Notes: generated from the letters alone by a model not told the origin. A DNA stretch of 64,000 nucleotides from JAHEZL01 sp046074525 (GCA_046074525.1 JBJTOK010000067.1:1-64000); one strand, 5' to 3'. Counted from the stretch's first letter, positions 51,932 through 61,728 are shown. A program made the numbers and translations.

Positions 51932-54900
51932 GTGTTTAAAAGTTTAATTGTTACGGAGTTGCCATTGAAATGTTTTAAATATAAAGCATTAATTATTCTG
52001 CTCGCGGGTCTTTTTCTGACCATGCCTTTTCAGGTATTTGCGCAAAATGGCACAGGTGAAAGCGCAGCTCAGCTCAGGAAAAAATATAAGGAAGAAGCCA
52101 AGCGAAAGCAGAAAGAGCGTGAAAGGGAAAACAGGGAGTATGAGAAGCAACTGAAGGAAAAGAAAAGGGCGAATGAAGTCCGACAAAAGCAAATCAAGAA
52201 AGAAACTCAGATAGCTGAGGAAACAAGAAGAAAGGAGCGCGAACAGCAGGAAAAACAATTGCAGGAGGAAGCCAAAAGGGCCCGGGAGGAGGAACTTCGT
52301 AAGGCTAAGATGGCTACAGAAGATGAAAAGAGGAAAGCCGACCAAATCAAGCGTGAACTCGCCCAGCAGGAAAAGCAACGTAAACTGCTGGGGGCCGAAA
52401 GGCAAAAGCAGCAGAAGATGAAGGATCTGCAGGAGGAAAATTTAAAGAAGGAGCAGGCCAATGAGGCTAAAGCTGCTGCCGAAAGGCAAAAGCTGAAGGC
52501 GCAGGAAGAGAAACTGAAACAAAAGCAGGCGAAGCTGGAAGCCGAAGCAGCCAAAGAAGCTGAAAAGAAAAAGAATTACAACGACAGCAAAAAAGGGAGT
52601 CAGAAAGCCCTTGATGAAATAGAAAAGGAGAAAGCTGCCCGTGCCGCCAAGGAGGAGGCTGAAAAAAAGGCTGCCCTGGAGAAGAAAAAAATTCAGGAGA
52701 GCAGTCAGAAAGAGCAGGAAAAAGCCAGAATAAGAGCCGAGCAGGAAGAGGTCAATCGCAAGATTCAGGAATATAAGGAGAAAGAGAAAAAGGCACAGGC
52801 CGAAATCCAGAAATTCAAGCTGGAATCAAAGGAAAGACGCGAGAAAGAAGAAGCGGAGTACAAGGCTAGGCAGCAAGAGCTTAAGGCTGAGATGCAGCGC
52901 AAGAGAGAGATAGAAGCCTTCAAAGCCAAAAACAAGCAGAAGGAAGAAGAGCTTTCCAGGAAGTTTGAAGAGCAAAAGGCCGGGCAGTCGGAACAGGAAA
53001 AGATAGAACAGATGAGGAGGGAACAGGAGCAAAAGGAAAAGGATGCTCTTGCGCTGAAGGAGAAAGAAGAATTTGAAAGGAAGCTGGCAGAGGCTAAGAA
53101 AAGCGGGAATGTGGAATTGCAAAAAGCCATGGAGGCTTCTTCCAGGGCTGAGGAGCGTTTGAAAGCCGAGCAGGAGCGGGAAATGGCTAAAATGCGTAAG
53201 ATAGAAGAAAAGCGCAAGGAGAAAGCAGCCAGGGAGGAACTGGAAAAAAAGATGCAGGAAGAGAAGAAGCAGGAAAAGGCAGAGGCTGCTGAAGGGAGTG
53301 AAGAGAAAAAACTGGAGAAGGAGGAAGCTGCTAATAAGAAGAAGGCTGAATATGAAAAACGAAAACTAGAGCTGCAGGCTGAACAAGCCAAAGAACTAGA
53401 AGAAAAGAAAAAGGCCAAAGAGGCGCAGAAACTTCAAAAAGCACTGGAGTCGGCAGAGCGTGCAGAGCAAATCAAGAAGGAAACTGCCGAAACGATGAAG
53501 CTGGAGGATGAGGCCAAAGCATTGAAGGAGCAAGCTGCCCAGACAAAGAAGGAAGAAGCCAAGAAAAGGAAGTTGCTGGAACAGCAAGCCAGAAAAGAAG
53601 CCGAGAAGAAGAAGGCCGAAGCGAAAGAACAAAAGATAAAAGATGATATCGCTTCGGGCAATAAAGACGCTGAAAAATCTTACAACACCAGGAAAAACGG
53701 TGAAAACAAAGATAAAGCTCAGGACAAACAAAAACAGGAGCTTAAGGAAACAGAAGAGGATGTGAAGTTGCGTAAGGAAATAGAAAAGCGCATGGAGGCT
53801 GAGAAAAAGCAGAAGGAGAAAGATGCCATGGCCGCCAAGTATGAAGAAAAGAGAAAGAAGCTGAAGGACGATATTAATAAAAAGAAGGAGGAGAACGAGA
53901 AGCTGGCAAAGGAAGAGAGCGCGAAAACAGCTGGTCAGCAGGATAAACTTACTAAAGAGCAGCAGCTTCAGCTCGAAAAAGAAAGGAAGAAGAAGGAGCA
54001 ACAGGAGCTGAAAGCCCAGAAAGAAGCTGAGAAGGAAATGGCTCTCAAGAAAAAAAGAGAGGAGGCTCTGCAACTGGCTGAAATTAAGAATGCGGCCAAA
54101 AAAGAGCGGATGCAGTTACAGGCTAAGTCTCGTAATAAAAAGGCAAAGGATACAAAGGAGGAAGCTCTGAAAAATACTGAAAGCGAAAAAGCGAAAACAG
54201 AACAGTTTCAAAAGGATCTGGAAAAAGAGAAAGCCGCCAACGGCGATGCCAAAAAAGAGCAGGAGATCAAAGACAAGATTGCACAGCAGGCCAAAGAAAA
54301 TATAAGCAAAGCGTCTAAAGAGCAGAAACGCCAGCAAAAACTCGCCGCAAAAATGGAAGCGCTGAAAGAGAAGGAGCGCAAGGAGACAGAGAAGGTAAAG
54401 CAAAAAGTGAGCGATTATGAAGCTTCAAAAAAGAGAGATCCGGCCTTTGAAGAGCAAGTCATTAAGGATTATCTTGCCGGTAAAAAGATAAGCGGTTTTA
54501 AAAAGGCCGAAAAGGAGAAAATTCTGGAGGAATACCGCAAAAAAGTAGAGAAGGACCTGCAGCACAAGAAAGATTCCATTGCCCAAAGCATGGAAAAGAT
54601 GAAGCACGATCAGGGCAAGGCGGAGGAAGCATCGCTGAATTCGGCGAGAGATTTGAAGAATATCGATGGTAAGATCAAGGAATTGGAGGAGCAATTGCTT
54701 GTAGAGAAAGAAGCGAAATCCCTTCTTGAGAAAAATCTTACCAAACTCAACGAATCCGGGTTAAGCGGTTCTAACATTACGCTCGAAAAAAACATCCTCC
54801 AGAAACAGTCGGAAGAAAAGTCCCGTGAAATAGAAAGGATAGAGGAGGAGCTCAATAAGTTAAAGAGTCGAGCAGCTGTCATTAAGAAGAAGAGCAAGGA

Positions 54901-57718
54901 ACAGGCTAAGGAACTCAAGGCCAAGAAGGAGGAAATGCTTAAGAAAAGCGATGAAGAACTTCGTCAGCTGGAAGAGCAGTCGGCAATCAATAAAATCGAA
55001 TTGCCGTCTGAAAGAAAGGCTCGCCTCAAGAAGGAAAAGCTGGAGCAGCAACGCCTGAAAAATGAGTATAAAACCAAGCTGGCCGAGCAGAAGAAAAAAT
55101 TGAAAGAAGAGGAAAGATCTTCTTTGGCTAAGACCTCAGTAACGGAGGTGAAAGAAGAAAAATCGGAAAAACTGAGGAAGGCCGAAATTGAATTGGAAAA
55201 AATAAATGCTGAGAAGGCCCGCGATAGCATTACCCGCGCGAAATTCAGGAGTGCTCTTGTGCGCGATAGTATGCGTATGGAAGAAAAGTTGGGGAAATTG
55301 AGGGCAGATAAACAAAAACAGATAGAACGTAATCAGAAGCGAGATGAATTAAAGCAGCAGCAGTTGGCTTTTGCTAAAGAAGTAGAGGAGAAAAAAGCAA
55401 GGCTCCAGAAAGAAAAACAAGAGTTGAAAGCTAAGCTGGAAGCAAAACCTGTGGAAGAGAAAAAGGCGGATGTTAAGAAGGAGGAGGAGAAGAATAAAGA
55501 AGATCTTGAGTTGGCAAAGCGCAACGAGGCCTTCGAAAAAGTAAAAGCAAAAGAACTAGAGAAAATCAAGAAAGAGGAAGAAGCATTAGCTGCTGAAAAG
55601 TCAAAAGCGGCAGCGAATAAAAAGCCTGAGGATAAGAAATTATCTAAAAAAGAGCTCCGCATTCAGGAGCTAAAAGAGCGCATTGCCCAAACGGAGTCGA
55701 AACTCAAGGAAAGCTACGTGGTGAAGGAGGATCTTCAGAAGCGCGCCGATGAAATTAAGGAGAAAGGGACTGTTGATGACGCTATTGAGGCTTCAAAAGT
55801 GCAGCGAAAAATCGCGGAGAAGGGCTCAGAGATTGATCAGTTAGTGCGTTTGCTCGGCGATTTAAAGATGCAGTTGGAGAAGGAGGGAAATAGCAGTGAT
55901 GTGGCTGGAGCACAAGGCACAAACGGCAAGGATAAAAACAGTAAAGAGGAACAGGTACAAGCCTCTGGCAATGCTAAAGCAAAAAAAATAGCTGAAAAAC
56001 AACGCCAGGCAGAAGAGGAAAAAGCCAGGGCTAATCAGCTGAAAGAAGCCAAGATCAAGGTTAAGCAGGAAATTGAAGAGCAGCAGAAGGCTTTGGCAAC
56101 CAAGTCGGCTGAAAATGATCTTGAATTCGAGAAAGAGAAAAAACAACTCGAGGAAGAGCGTATTGAACTCATGCTTAAAGAGCAAAAGGAAATAGCACTA
56201 AGGGATGAGGAAGCCAAGCGCAAACAACTGGAGGAAAAATCGGCTCAGGAGAAGGCCGCTGCTATCGCCAATGCTAAAAAGATGGCCGATATGAAGGAGC
56301 TGAAAAAGCAGCAGGAGCTTGATAAAATGAAGAAGATGATGGCAGCAAAGGAAAGGGAGATTTCTGCGCAAAAATACCGTCAGGAACTGGAGGTATTAAA
56401 GGCTGAAAAAGAAAGGGCTATCCGCGATTCTATCCGAGCGGCTTATCAGGCTGCGGATAAGGTACACGCTCAAAACAAAATGGCTTTTGATACCCTTGCC
56501 GATAAGAAATTCAAGGAAAATAAGAAACTGGAGGATGAGTATACTCTGTTGAAAATGCAGAAGGAACAGCAGCTGGCACTTCAGAAAAAGCAAGCCGAGC
56601 AGCAAAAAGCCAATCAGGCCAAAAAACAAATTACCAAGGAAGTGGCTAGTGAAGAAGCCAAAAAAGCCCAGGAAGCCAAACTCAAGTATGAAGCCGAGCT
56701 CAGGAATAACAAGAAGTTGGCGGAGAAAACAGCTCTGCTCAGAGAAGAAGCGAAGCGCAAAGAGTTAGCCGATCTGCAGAAATCCAAGGCTTTTGAAAAG
56801 GAAAAAATGCTTGCAGCGAAGCAAAAGGCCAGGGAAGATTCTATCCGATTGGCAAAAGTAGCGGTTGAAGATAAGCAGCGACCAATACAGGAACAGATCA
56901 CTAAAAAGACTGTTCAACGCAATACCCTGGAAGAAGATGTTGCCCGACTCAAAGAGAAGGAACTCGCTATCCTGCAATCTTATGTGAGGGAAAATGCAGC
57001 TTCAAAGCAAATGAATTATGATGTCAATAGTTTGGTGGGCATCGAAAAAATAAAGAAATCGGCACAGGTTGTTTTGCAGGAGAAAAAAGCTTTGGAAACA
57101 AAGTTGGAGGCTAAGGAGAATTACCTGATTAGACTGGGTAAACAGGAAGAGCTGAATAAGATTCGCCAGGAGTTGAATATCCTGCAATTCCAGTTGGATA
57201 ATATGAATGGTAAGGTGGATACCGTTGCACTTAATGGTCCGCTTAATGTTCAGCATCAAAATATCGTGCAGTCGATAGAAAAGATAAAAGCCGAAATCAA
57301 GATGCTGGAGGGCGATATTAAGAACAAGGAGGCTGAGTACAACAAGGAGTTGCAATTGGCCAAGCAGGAAGAAGACAAACAGAAGAAAGCTGAGGCGCTG
57401 AAAAAGAGTTCCGGGCATTCTATGAAGGATCTTAACCAACAACTGGAGGCTTACCAAAAGGCAATTAAAGACGCTGCAACGCCTGCTGAGAAAGAGAAAA
57501 TAAGAAAACAGATCGCAGAGCTGGAGAAAAGTTATCCTGAAGGGGTTTATGAGGAATTGATTACAGAAACCAACCGAACCATCAAAAAAGTGGTGGTGAG
57601 TAAGGCTGGTAAGGTATTGATCTATAAAATGATTGTGTATGGTTGGGGTGGCGCCTTTTACTTTAAGAATGAGGTGAATATCACCAAGCAGGTGTTTGAT
57701 AAAGAAACTTCCTATTAA
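51932..57718 (+). CDS. Giant secreted coiled-coil protein, Lys/Glu-rich
   Basis: A 1928-residue protein. The first 38 residues form a signal peptide (hydrophobic ALIILLAGLFLTMPFQVFA, then Q). Residues about 45-1860 are nearly continuous charged heptad-like coiled coil made of Lys, Glu, Gln, Ala and Arg, with few helix breakers. A separate folded-looking tail follows (about 1866-1928; RTIKKVVVSKAGKVLIYKM and YGWGGAFYFKNEVNIT). I recall similar WGG-containing tails on other Bacteroidota exported proteins, but cannot name the family. The start is uncertain: GTG at 51932, or TTG at 51959 or 51965, the latter giving tidier signal peptides. The stop overlaps the cinA start by one base (TAATG). If fully helical the molecule would be well over 200 nm long or folded back, suggesting a structural periplasmic or surface role. 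Confidence 0.85.
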   Translation: MFKSLIVTELPLKCFKYKALIILLAGLFLTMPFQVFAQNGTGESAAQLRKKYKEEAKRKQKERERENREYEKQLKEKKRANEVRQKQIKKETQIAEETRRKEREQQEKQLQEEAKRAREEELRKAKMATEDEKRKADQIKRELAQQEKQRKLLGAERQKQQKMKDLQEENLKKEQANEAKAAAERQKLKAQEEKLKQKQAKLEAEAAKEAEKKKNYNDSKKGSQKALDEIEKEKAARAAKEEAEKKAALEKKKIQESSQKEQEKARIRAEQEEVNRKIQEYKEKEKKAQAEIQKFKLESKERREKEEAEYKARQQELKAEMQRKREIEAFKAKNKQKEEELSRKFEEQKAGQSEQEKIEQMRREQEQKEKDALALKEKEEFERKLAEAKKSGNVELQKAMEASSRAEERLKAEQEREMAKMRKIEEKRKEKAAREELEKKMQEEKKQEKAEAAEGSEEKKLEKEEAANKKKAEYEKRKLELQAEQAKELEEKKKAKEAQKLQKALESAERAEQIKKETAETMKLEDEAKALKEQAAQTKKEEAKKRKLLEQQARKEAEKKKAEAKEQKIKDDIASGNKDAEKSYNTRKNGENKDKAQDKQKQELKETEEDVKLRKEIEKRMEAEKKQKEKDAMAAKYEEKRKKLKDDINKKKEENEKLAKEESAKTAGQQDKLTKEQQLQLEKERKKKEQQELKAQKEAEKEMALKKKREEALQLAEIKNAAKKERMQLQAKSRNKKAKDTKEEALKNTESEKAKTEQFQKDLEKEKAANGDAKKEQEIKDKIAQQAKENISKASKEQKRQQKLAAKMEALKEKERKETEKVKQKVSDYEASKKRDPAFEEQVIKDYLAGKKISGFKKAEKEKILEEYRKKVEKDLQHKKDSIAQSMEKMKHDQGKAEEASLNSARDLKNIDGKIKELEEQLLVEKEAKSLLEKNLTKLNESGLSGSNITLEKNILQKQSEEKSREIERIEEELNKLKSRAAVIKKKSKEQAKELKAKKEEMLKKSDEELRQLEEQSAINKIELPSERKARLKKEKLEQQRLKNEYKTKLAEQKKKLKEEERSSLAKTSVTEVKEEKSEKLRKAEIELEKINAEKARDSITRAKFRSALVRDSMRMEEKLGKLRADKQKQIERNQKRDELKQQQLAFAKEVEEKKARLQKEKQELKAKLEAKPVEEKKADVKKEEEKNKEDLELAKRNEAFEKVKAKELEKIKKEEEALAAEKSKAAANKKPEDKKLSKKELRIQELKERIAQTESKLKESYVVKEDLQKRADEIKEKGTVDDAIEASKVQRKIAEKGSEIDQLVRLLGDLKMQLEKEGNSSDVAGAQGTNGKDKNSKEEQVQASGNAKAKKIAEKQRQAEEEKARANQLKEAKIKVKQEIEEQQKALATKSAENDLEFEKEKKQLEEERIELMLKEQKEIALRDEEAKRKQLEEKSAQEKAAAIANAKKMADMKELKKQQELDKMKKMMAAKEREISAQKYRQELEVLKAEKERAIRDSIRAAYQAADKVHAQNKMAFDTLADKKFKENKKLEDEYTLLKMQKEQQLALQKKQAEQQKANQAKKQITKEVASEEAKKAQEAKLKYEAELRNNKKLAEKTALLREEAKRKELADLQKSKAFEKEKMLAAKQKAREDSIRLAKVAVEDKQRPIQEQITKKTVQRNTLEEDVARLKEKELAILQSYVRENAASKQMNYDVNSLVGIEKIKKSAQVVLQEKKALETKLEAKENYLIRLGKQEELNKIRQELNILQFQLDNMNGKVDTVALNGPLNVQHQNIVQSIEKIKAEIKMLEGDIKNKEAEYNKELQLAKQEEDKQKKAEALKKSSGHSMKDLNQQLEAYQKAIKDAATPAEKEKIRKQIAELEKSYPEGVYEELITETNRTIKKVVVSKAGKVLIYKMIVYGWGGAFYFKNEVNITKQVFDKETSY

Positions 57719-58950
57719 TGAAAGCAGCTATTTTAACTATTGGTGATGAATTGCTGATTGGGCAGGTAATTGATACCAACTCTTCATGGATGGCCCGACA
57801 GCTTAACTTTGCAGGAATAAAGGTGGAGAAGAAACTGAGTGTCGGTGATGATGCTTCAGCTATACGTAAAGCCTTGGTGCTTTTACTGGAAGAGGTTGAT
57901 TTGTTGTTCATTACCGGCGGTTTGGGGCCTACAAAAGATGATATCACGAAACACACGCTGACCAATTTTTTTGGTGATCAGTTGGCGATGCATGCGCCAT
58001 CATTGGACAATGTGAAAAGAATTTTCAAACAATATGGCCGCGAGCCTAATGAGGTCAATATTCAGCAGGCCATGCAGCCTTCCAAAGCCAGGATATTTGT
58101 GAATGTCAATGGTACGGCTTCAGGAATGTGTTTCGAGAAAGATGGAAAAATAGCTGTGTCCATGCCCGGCGTTCCTTTTGAAATGAAAGCAATGCTAGCG
58201 GAACAGGTGCTTCCTTTTCTTCGCCAGCGCTATTCTTTGCCTGACATTATTCATCAAACCATTTGTACGCAAGGTATAGGTGAATCTTACGTGGCGGAGA
58301 AAATCGAGGATATAGAGAACAGTCTGCCTGCTTACATAAAACTGGCTTATTTGCCTTCCGTTGGTCAGCTGAGATTGCGTTTGTCGGGTTATGGGGAAGC
58401 TACCGAAAAGGAACTTTCTTTATATAGAGACAGGATTTGTGAACGTATTCCCGATCATGTTTTTGGTTTTGGTGATGCTGTTTTGCAGGAGGTAGTGGGG
58501 CAGGAACTCGGAAGGCAAGGGAAAACACTGGCTACTGCGGAAAGCTGCACCGGTGGTTATATCGGACATTTAATTACTTCGGTGCCTGGTAGTTCTGCCT
58601 ATTACAAAGGAGGGATTATTTCATATGCGAACGAACTTAAAACGCATTTTTTAGGTGTACTCCATGTTGACCTTACTCAATATGGGGCGGTGAGCCGACA
58701 AGTGGTAGAGCAAATGGCGAGGGGAATTATGGAAAGTACAGGAGCAGATTTTGCAATTGCAACCTCTGGTATTGCCGGTCCTGGCGGTGGCTCGGAGGAA
58801 AAACCAGTTGGGACAGTTTGGATTGCCATTGCAGGAAAAGATGAAATGTTCTCAAAAGATTTTAAATTTGGCGACGATCGTGAAAGAAATATTCAGAGAG
58901 CTTCCTTAACAGCACTCAACCTTTTGCGTAAGGAATTATTAAAAAAGTAA
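57718..58950 (+). CDS. cinA: CinA family nicotinamide-nucleotide amidohydrolase
   Basis: A 410-residue two-domain enzyme. Residues 1-170 form the MoCF-like (COG1058) domain with ILTIGDELLIGQVIDTNSSWMA and ITGGLGPTKDD. Residues about 255-405 form the CinA/PncC amidase domain with ATAESCTGGYIGHLITSVPGSS and TSGIAGPGGGSEEKPVGTVW. The amidase converts NMN to nicotinic acid mononucleotide in pyridine-nucleotide recycling. The gene starts inside the stop of the giant coiled-coil gene (TAATG), implying translational coupling, though no functional link is known. tolerances such as CinA's role in competence are not indicated here. Confidence 0.94.
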   Translation: MKAAILTIGDELLIGQVIDTNSSWMARQLNFAGIKVEKKLSVGDDASAIRKALVLLLEEVDLLFITGGLGPTKDDITKHTLTNFFGDQLAMHAPSLDNVKRIFKQYGREPNEVNIQQAMQPSKARIFVNVNGTASGMCFEKDGKIAVSMPGVPFEMKAMLAEQVLPFLRQRYSLPDIIHQTICTQGIGESYVAEKIEDIENSLPAYIKLAYLPSVGQLRLRLSGYGEATEKELSLYRDRICERIPDHVFGFGDAVLQEVVGQELGRQGKTLATAESCTGGYIGHLITSVPGSSAYYKGGIISYANELKTHFLGVLHVDLTQYGAVSRQVVEQMARGIMESTGADFAIATSGIAGPGGGSEEKPVGTVWIAIAGKDEMFSKDFKFGDDRERNIQRASLTALNLLRKELLKK

Positions 58951-58951
58951 G

Positions 58952-59686
58952 ATGACCGTATTTGATGTTTTATTAGGTGTAACCACCCTCACTTTCATGG
59001 AGATAGTGTTGGGAATTGATAACATTATTTTTATTGCCATTATTGCCAATAAGCTGCCAAAAGAAGATCAGCCCAAGGCCAGAAGGATAGGTTTGACTTT
59101 CGCTTTGGTGGTGCGTATCGTGTTGTTGCTGTTTATAACACAGTTAATGACTTTAAAGGAGCCGCTCTTTTATCTACCGCTTCCCGACCATCCTTCGGGA
59201 GAAGATATGGTAGGGATTAGTCTGAAGGGCTTGATTCTCCTCGCCGGTGGTATTTTCCTCCTGATAAAAAGTACGCTGGAAATTCATGAGAAAGTCACAC
59301 ACAAGGAAAAGGAAGTAAGTGCCAAGGGTGGAAATACAATGTCGAAAATCATTACCCAGATTGTACTGATAGATATTGTTTTTTCTTTTGATTCCATTCT
59401 AACAGCTATCGGACTGGCGCAAGATCAGGTGGGGATAATGATTGCGGCAGTGGTGGTGTCGATGATCATCATGATGTTTTTCTCGGGACCGGTTTCCAAC
59501 TTCATTAACAAGCAACCTACATTGCAGGTTTTGGCCTTGTCTTTTCTTATCATGATTGGCGTTATGCTGGTAATGGAAGGATTAGAGTATCATTTTCCTA
59601 AGAATTATCTTTACGTAGCTATTGCTTTTTCCTTTGGTATTGAGCTGTTGAACATGAGGATGCGGAAAAATGCACCTGAACACTAA
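58952..59686 (+). CDS. TerC family integral membrane protein
   Basis: A 244-residue inner-membrane protein with seven hydrophobic helices. The paired acidic motifs of the family are visible: TFMEIVLGIDNIIFIAI in helix 1-2 and QIVLIDIVFSFDSILTAIG in the second half. TerC-like proteins export manganese or other metals, often during protein secretion; the substrate here is inferred only from the family. It begins 1 base after the cinA stop and is probably co-transcribed. Confidence 0.9.
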   Translation: MTVFDVLLGVTTLTFMEIVLGIDNIIFIAIIANKLPKEDQPKARRIGLTFALVVRIVLLLFITQLMTLKEPLFYLPLPDHPSGEDMVGISLKGLILLAGGIFLLIKSTLEIHEKVTHKEKEVSAKGGNTMSKIITQIVLIDIVFSFDSILTAIGLAQDQVGIMIAAVVVSMIIMMFFSGPVSNFINKQPTLQVLALSFLIMIGVMLVMEGLEYHFPKNYLYVAIAFSFGIELLNMRMRKNAPEH

Positions 59687-59704
59687 GATCTTTTTTATTA
59701 AAGT

Positions 59705-59735
59705 TTTGATCTTTAAAAAAAATATATGATCTTTG
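59705..59735 (+). promoter_or_regulatory. Bacteroidota-type promoter of rpmB with GATCTTT repeats
   Basis: TTTG (59705-59708), a 19-base spacer, then GATCTTTG (59728-59735), one mismatch from TAnnTTTG. It would start transcription about 15 bases before the L28 ATG. Three GATCTTT copies (59687, 59708, 59728) lie at 20-21-base intervals through it. Confidence 0.5.
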
Positions 59736-59756
59736 GCGTCCTTAAAAAAATGAGTC

Positions 59757-59996
59757 ATGTCTAAAGTGTGTCAGGTTACAGGAAAAAAAGCGATGTCTGG
59801 GAACAATGTTTCTCACGCTAACAATAAAACAAAAAGAAGATTTTTGCCAAACCTTTTCGAGAAGAGATTCTTCATCGAGGGTGAGCAGAAATGGGTGACA
59901 TTGAAAGTGTCAGCTGCCGGGTTGAAGCTGATTGATAAGAAAGGTCCTGCGGCCGTTATCAAGGAAGCCCGTGAAAAAGGATTTCTGAAGAAATAA
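59757..59996 (+). CDS. rpmB: 50S ribosomal protein L28
   Basis: A 79-residue large-subunit ribosomal protein. It opens SKVCQVTGKKAMSGNNVSHANNKTKRRFLPNL, the conserved L28 start, and continues with KRFFIEGEQKWVTLKVSAAGLKLIDKKG. There is one Cys (in the KVCQVTG opening), so it is not the zinc-ribbon four-Cys form. It has its own promoter and terminator. The usual rpmG partner (L33) is not next to it. Confidence 0.97.
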   Translation: MSKVCQVTGKKAMSGNNVSHANNKTKRRFLPNLFEKRFFIEGEQKWVTLKVSAAGLKLIDKKGPAAVIKEAREKGFLKK

Positions 59997-60016
59997 TCAT
60001 TCGATGATTTATATTG

Positions 60017-60052
60017 CATTGTCCCGCTGAACAGGCGGGACAATGTTTTTTT
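60017..60052 (+). terminator. Strong terminator after rpmB, overlapping the next start
   Basis: Perfect 11-bp stem CATTGTCCCGC (60017-60027) / GCGGGACAATG (60035-60045) with a seven-base loop and seven T. The first ATG of the M1 peptidase frame (60043-60045) forms the last bases of the stem. Confidence 0.92.
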
Positions 60053-61728
60053 ATTCCGTCCATTTGCAGAGAATAATTGCCATATCGCTGTTTTTATTTT
60101 TCCTCCCCCTCTTTTCTATTGCCCAATCTTCCCGCGCTGATTCATTGAGAGGCTCCCTTCGTCCCGAACGTACCTGCTTCGATGTTAATTTTTATCATTT
60201 GAACATTACGTTGGATACTGCTACAAAATCCATTAGCGGTTATAATGAAATTGCCTTTACTGTTTTATATCAAACCGATAGAATACAAATCGACCTGTTT
60301 GCAGGGATGACTATTGATTCCATTATTTTTCATCGCCTCAAGCTGGATTTCAAAAGAGAGTTCAATGCTGTATTTGTCGATTTTCCCGGCTATATCATGA
60401 AGGACATGCAGGAAAAAGTAAGGGTGTATTACCATGGTTCACCCATACAGGCGAAAAAAGCGCCATGGGATGGTGGCTTTGTTTGGAAAAAGGACAAGAA
60501 TGGAAAGTTGTGGTTTGGCGTGGCTTGTGAAGGCATTGGTGCGAGTTTATGGTGGCCGAACAAAGATCACTTATCGGATGAACCGGATAGCATGCGTATC
60601 AGCTGTACGGTTCCTGCCGGACTCAAATGCATCGCCAACGGAGTGCTCGAATCGGAAACAGGAGTGGAAGGCGTTGGCGCTGATAAAAAGCCTATGTCAA
60701 CTTTTCACTGGAAAGTAAATTACCCTATCAACAATTACAACGTCACCCTTAATGTCGGAGATTACGTTCATTTCTCCGAAGATTATATCTCCGGCAACGA
60801 CACCCTGAAATGCGATTATTATGTGCTGCCTTATAATCTCGAAAAAGCCAAAGAACAATTTAAGCAGGTAAAGCCAATGCTGGCGATTTACGAAAAATTG
60901 TTCGGGCCTTATCCTTTCCCGAAAGATGGTTATGCTCTGGTTGAAACTCCTTATCTCGGAATGGAACATCAGGGCGCTATTGCTTATGGGAATAAGTATA
61001 TGCCGGGCTATCTGGGCGGACATCCGCCGGGAATGGATTTCGATTATATCATTATCCATGAATCCGGACATGAGTATTGGGGCAATAGTGTTAGTGTGAA
61101 GGATCTGGCGGATATGTGGATACATGAAGGTTTTTGCACTTATACCGAGGCTTTGTACGTGGAGCAGTTTTATGGCTATGAAAGTGCATTGAAATACTTA
61201 CAGGCACAGGCCTTCGGTATTGAGAACGATCAGCCTATTATCGGTCCGTATGATGTGAATGGGGAAGGAAGTTCTGATCGCTATCCCAAGGGATCTTGGA
61301 TGCTGCACACCATGCGCAATATGGTGAATAATGATTCGCTGTGGTTCGCGACTATAAAAGGGATTACCACCGATTTTAAATACAAAACAGTGGACACCAA
61401 AGAGATTGAAACATACATGTCGCAAAAGCTCGGCAGGGATTTATCGCCGGTGTTCAATCAATATCTGCGCAGTAAAGAAGTGCCTTTGCTGAAAGTAACC
61501 ACTGAGAAAAAACGTTCAAAGGTGAATTTGAAATGCGAATGGAAGGGTGTTTCACTTCCGGTATTGTATTCTGTTGATAACGGAACAACATGGACAAAGC
61601 TTTTCCCCGATGGTAACAATACGGTATCATTCACACTTACCAAAAAGCAATACAGGCAATTGAAGTTTTCTACTCACCTCCATCTTTTTAAAGTGGAAAC
61701 AGCGGCAGCGGAAAAGACAAAGAAATAA
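60043..61728 (+). CDS. M1 family metallopeptidase (aminopeptidase N-like)
   Basis: A 561-residue exported zinc peptidase. A signal peptide ends in FSIAQ. Catalytic motifs: HESGH (339-343) and, 18 residues on, the third zinc ligand Glu362 (WIHEGF), plus the variant exopeptidase motif GMEHQGA (307-313). It is shorter than typical M1 enzymes (about 600-900), as the C-terminal domain is reduced. It removes N-terminal residues from peptides, probably in the periplasm. The ATG at 60043 is inside the rpmB terminator stem, so the real start is more likely the TTG at 60064 (LQRIIAISL...), which still gives a full signal peptide. Confidence 0.88.
   Translation: MFFYSVHLQRIIAISLFLFFLPLFSIAQSSRADSLRGSLRPERTCFDVNFYHLNITLDTATKSISGYNEIAFTVLYQTDRIQIDLFAGMTIDSIIFHRLKLDFKREFNAVFVDFPGYIMKDMQEKVRVYYHGSPIQAKKAPWDGGFVWKKDKNGKLWFGVACEGIGASLWWPNKDHLSDEPDSMRISCTVPAGLKCIANGVLESETGVEGVGADKKPMSTFHWKVNYPINNYNVTLNVGDYVHFSEDYISGNDTLKCDYYVLPYNLEKAKEQFKQVKPMLAIYEKLFGPYPFPKDGYALVETPYLGMEHQGAIAYGNKYMPGYLGGHPPGMDFDYIIIHESGHEYWGNSVSVKDLADMWIHEGFCTYTEALYVEQFYGYESALKYLQAQAFGIENDQPIIGPYDVNGEGSSDRYPKGSWMLHTMRNMVNNDSLWFATIKGITTDFKYKTVDTKEIETYMSQKLGRDLSPVFNQYLRSKEVPLLKVTTEKKRSKVNLKCEWKGVSLPVLYSVDNGTTWTKLFPDGNNTVSFTLTKKQYRQLKFSTHLHLFKVETAAAEKTKK

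Noticed and set aside
52207..56901. Many long leucine/serine-rich frames on the minus strand opposite the coiled-coil gene
   Set aside because: They are reverse complements of Lys/Glu-rich codons, which automatically give Phe/Leu/Ser-rich frames without stops.
51932..57718. CRISPR-like or tandem DNA repeats
   Set aside because: The regularity comes from Lys/Glu/Gln codon repetition in a coiled-coil gene; there are no fixed-length repeats with unique spacers.
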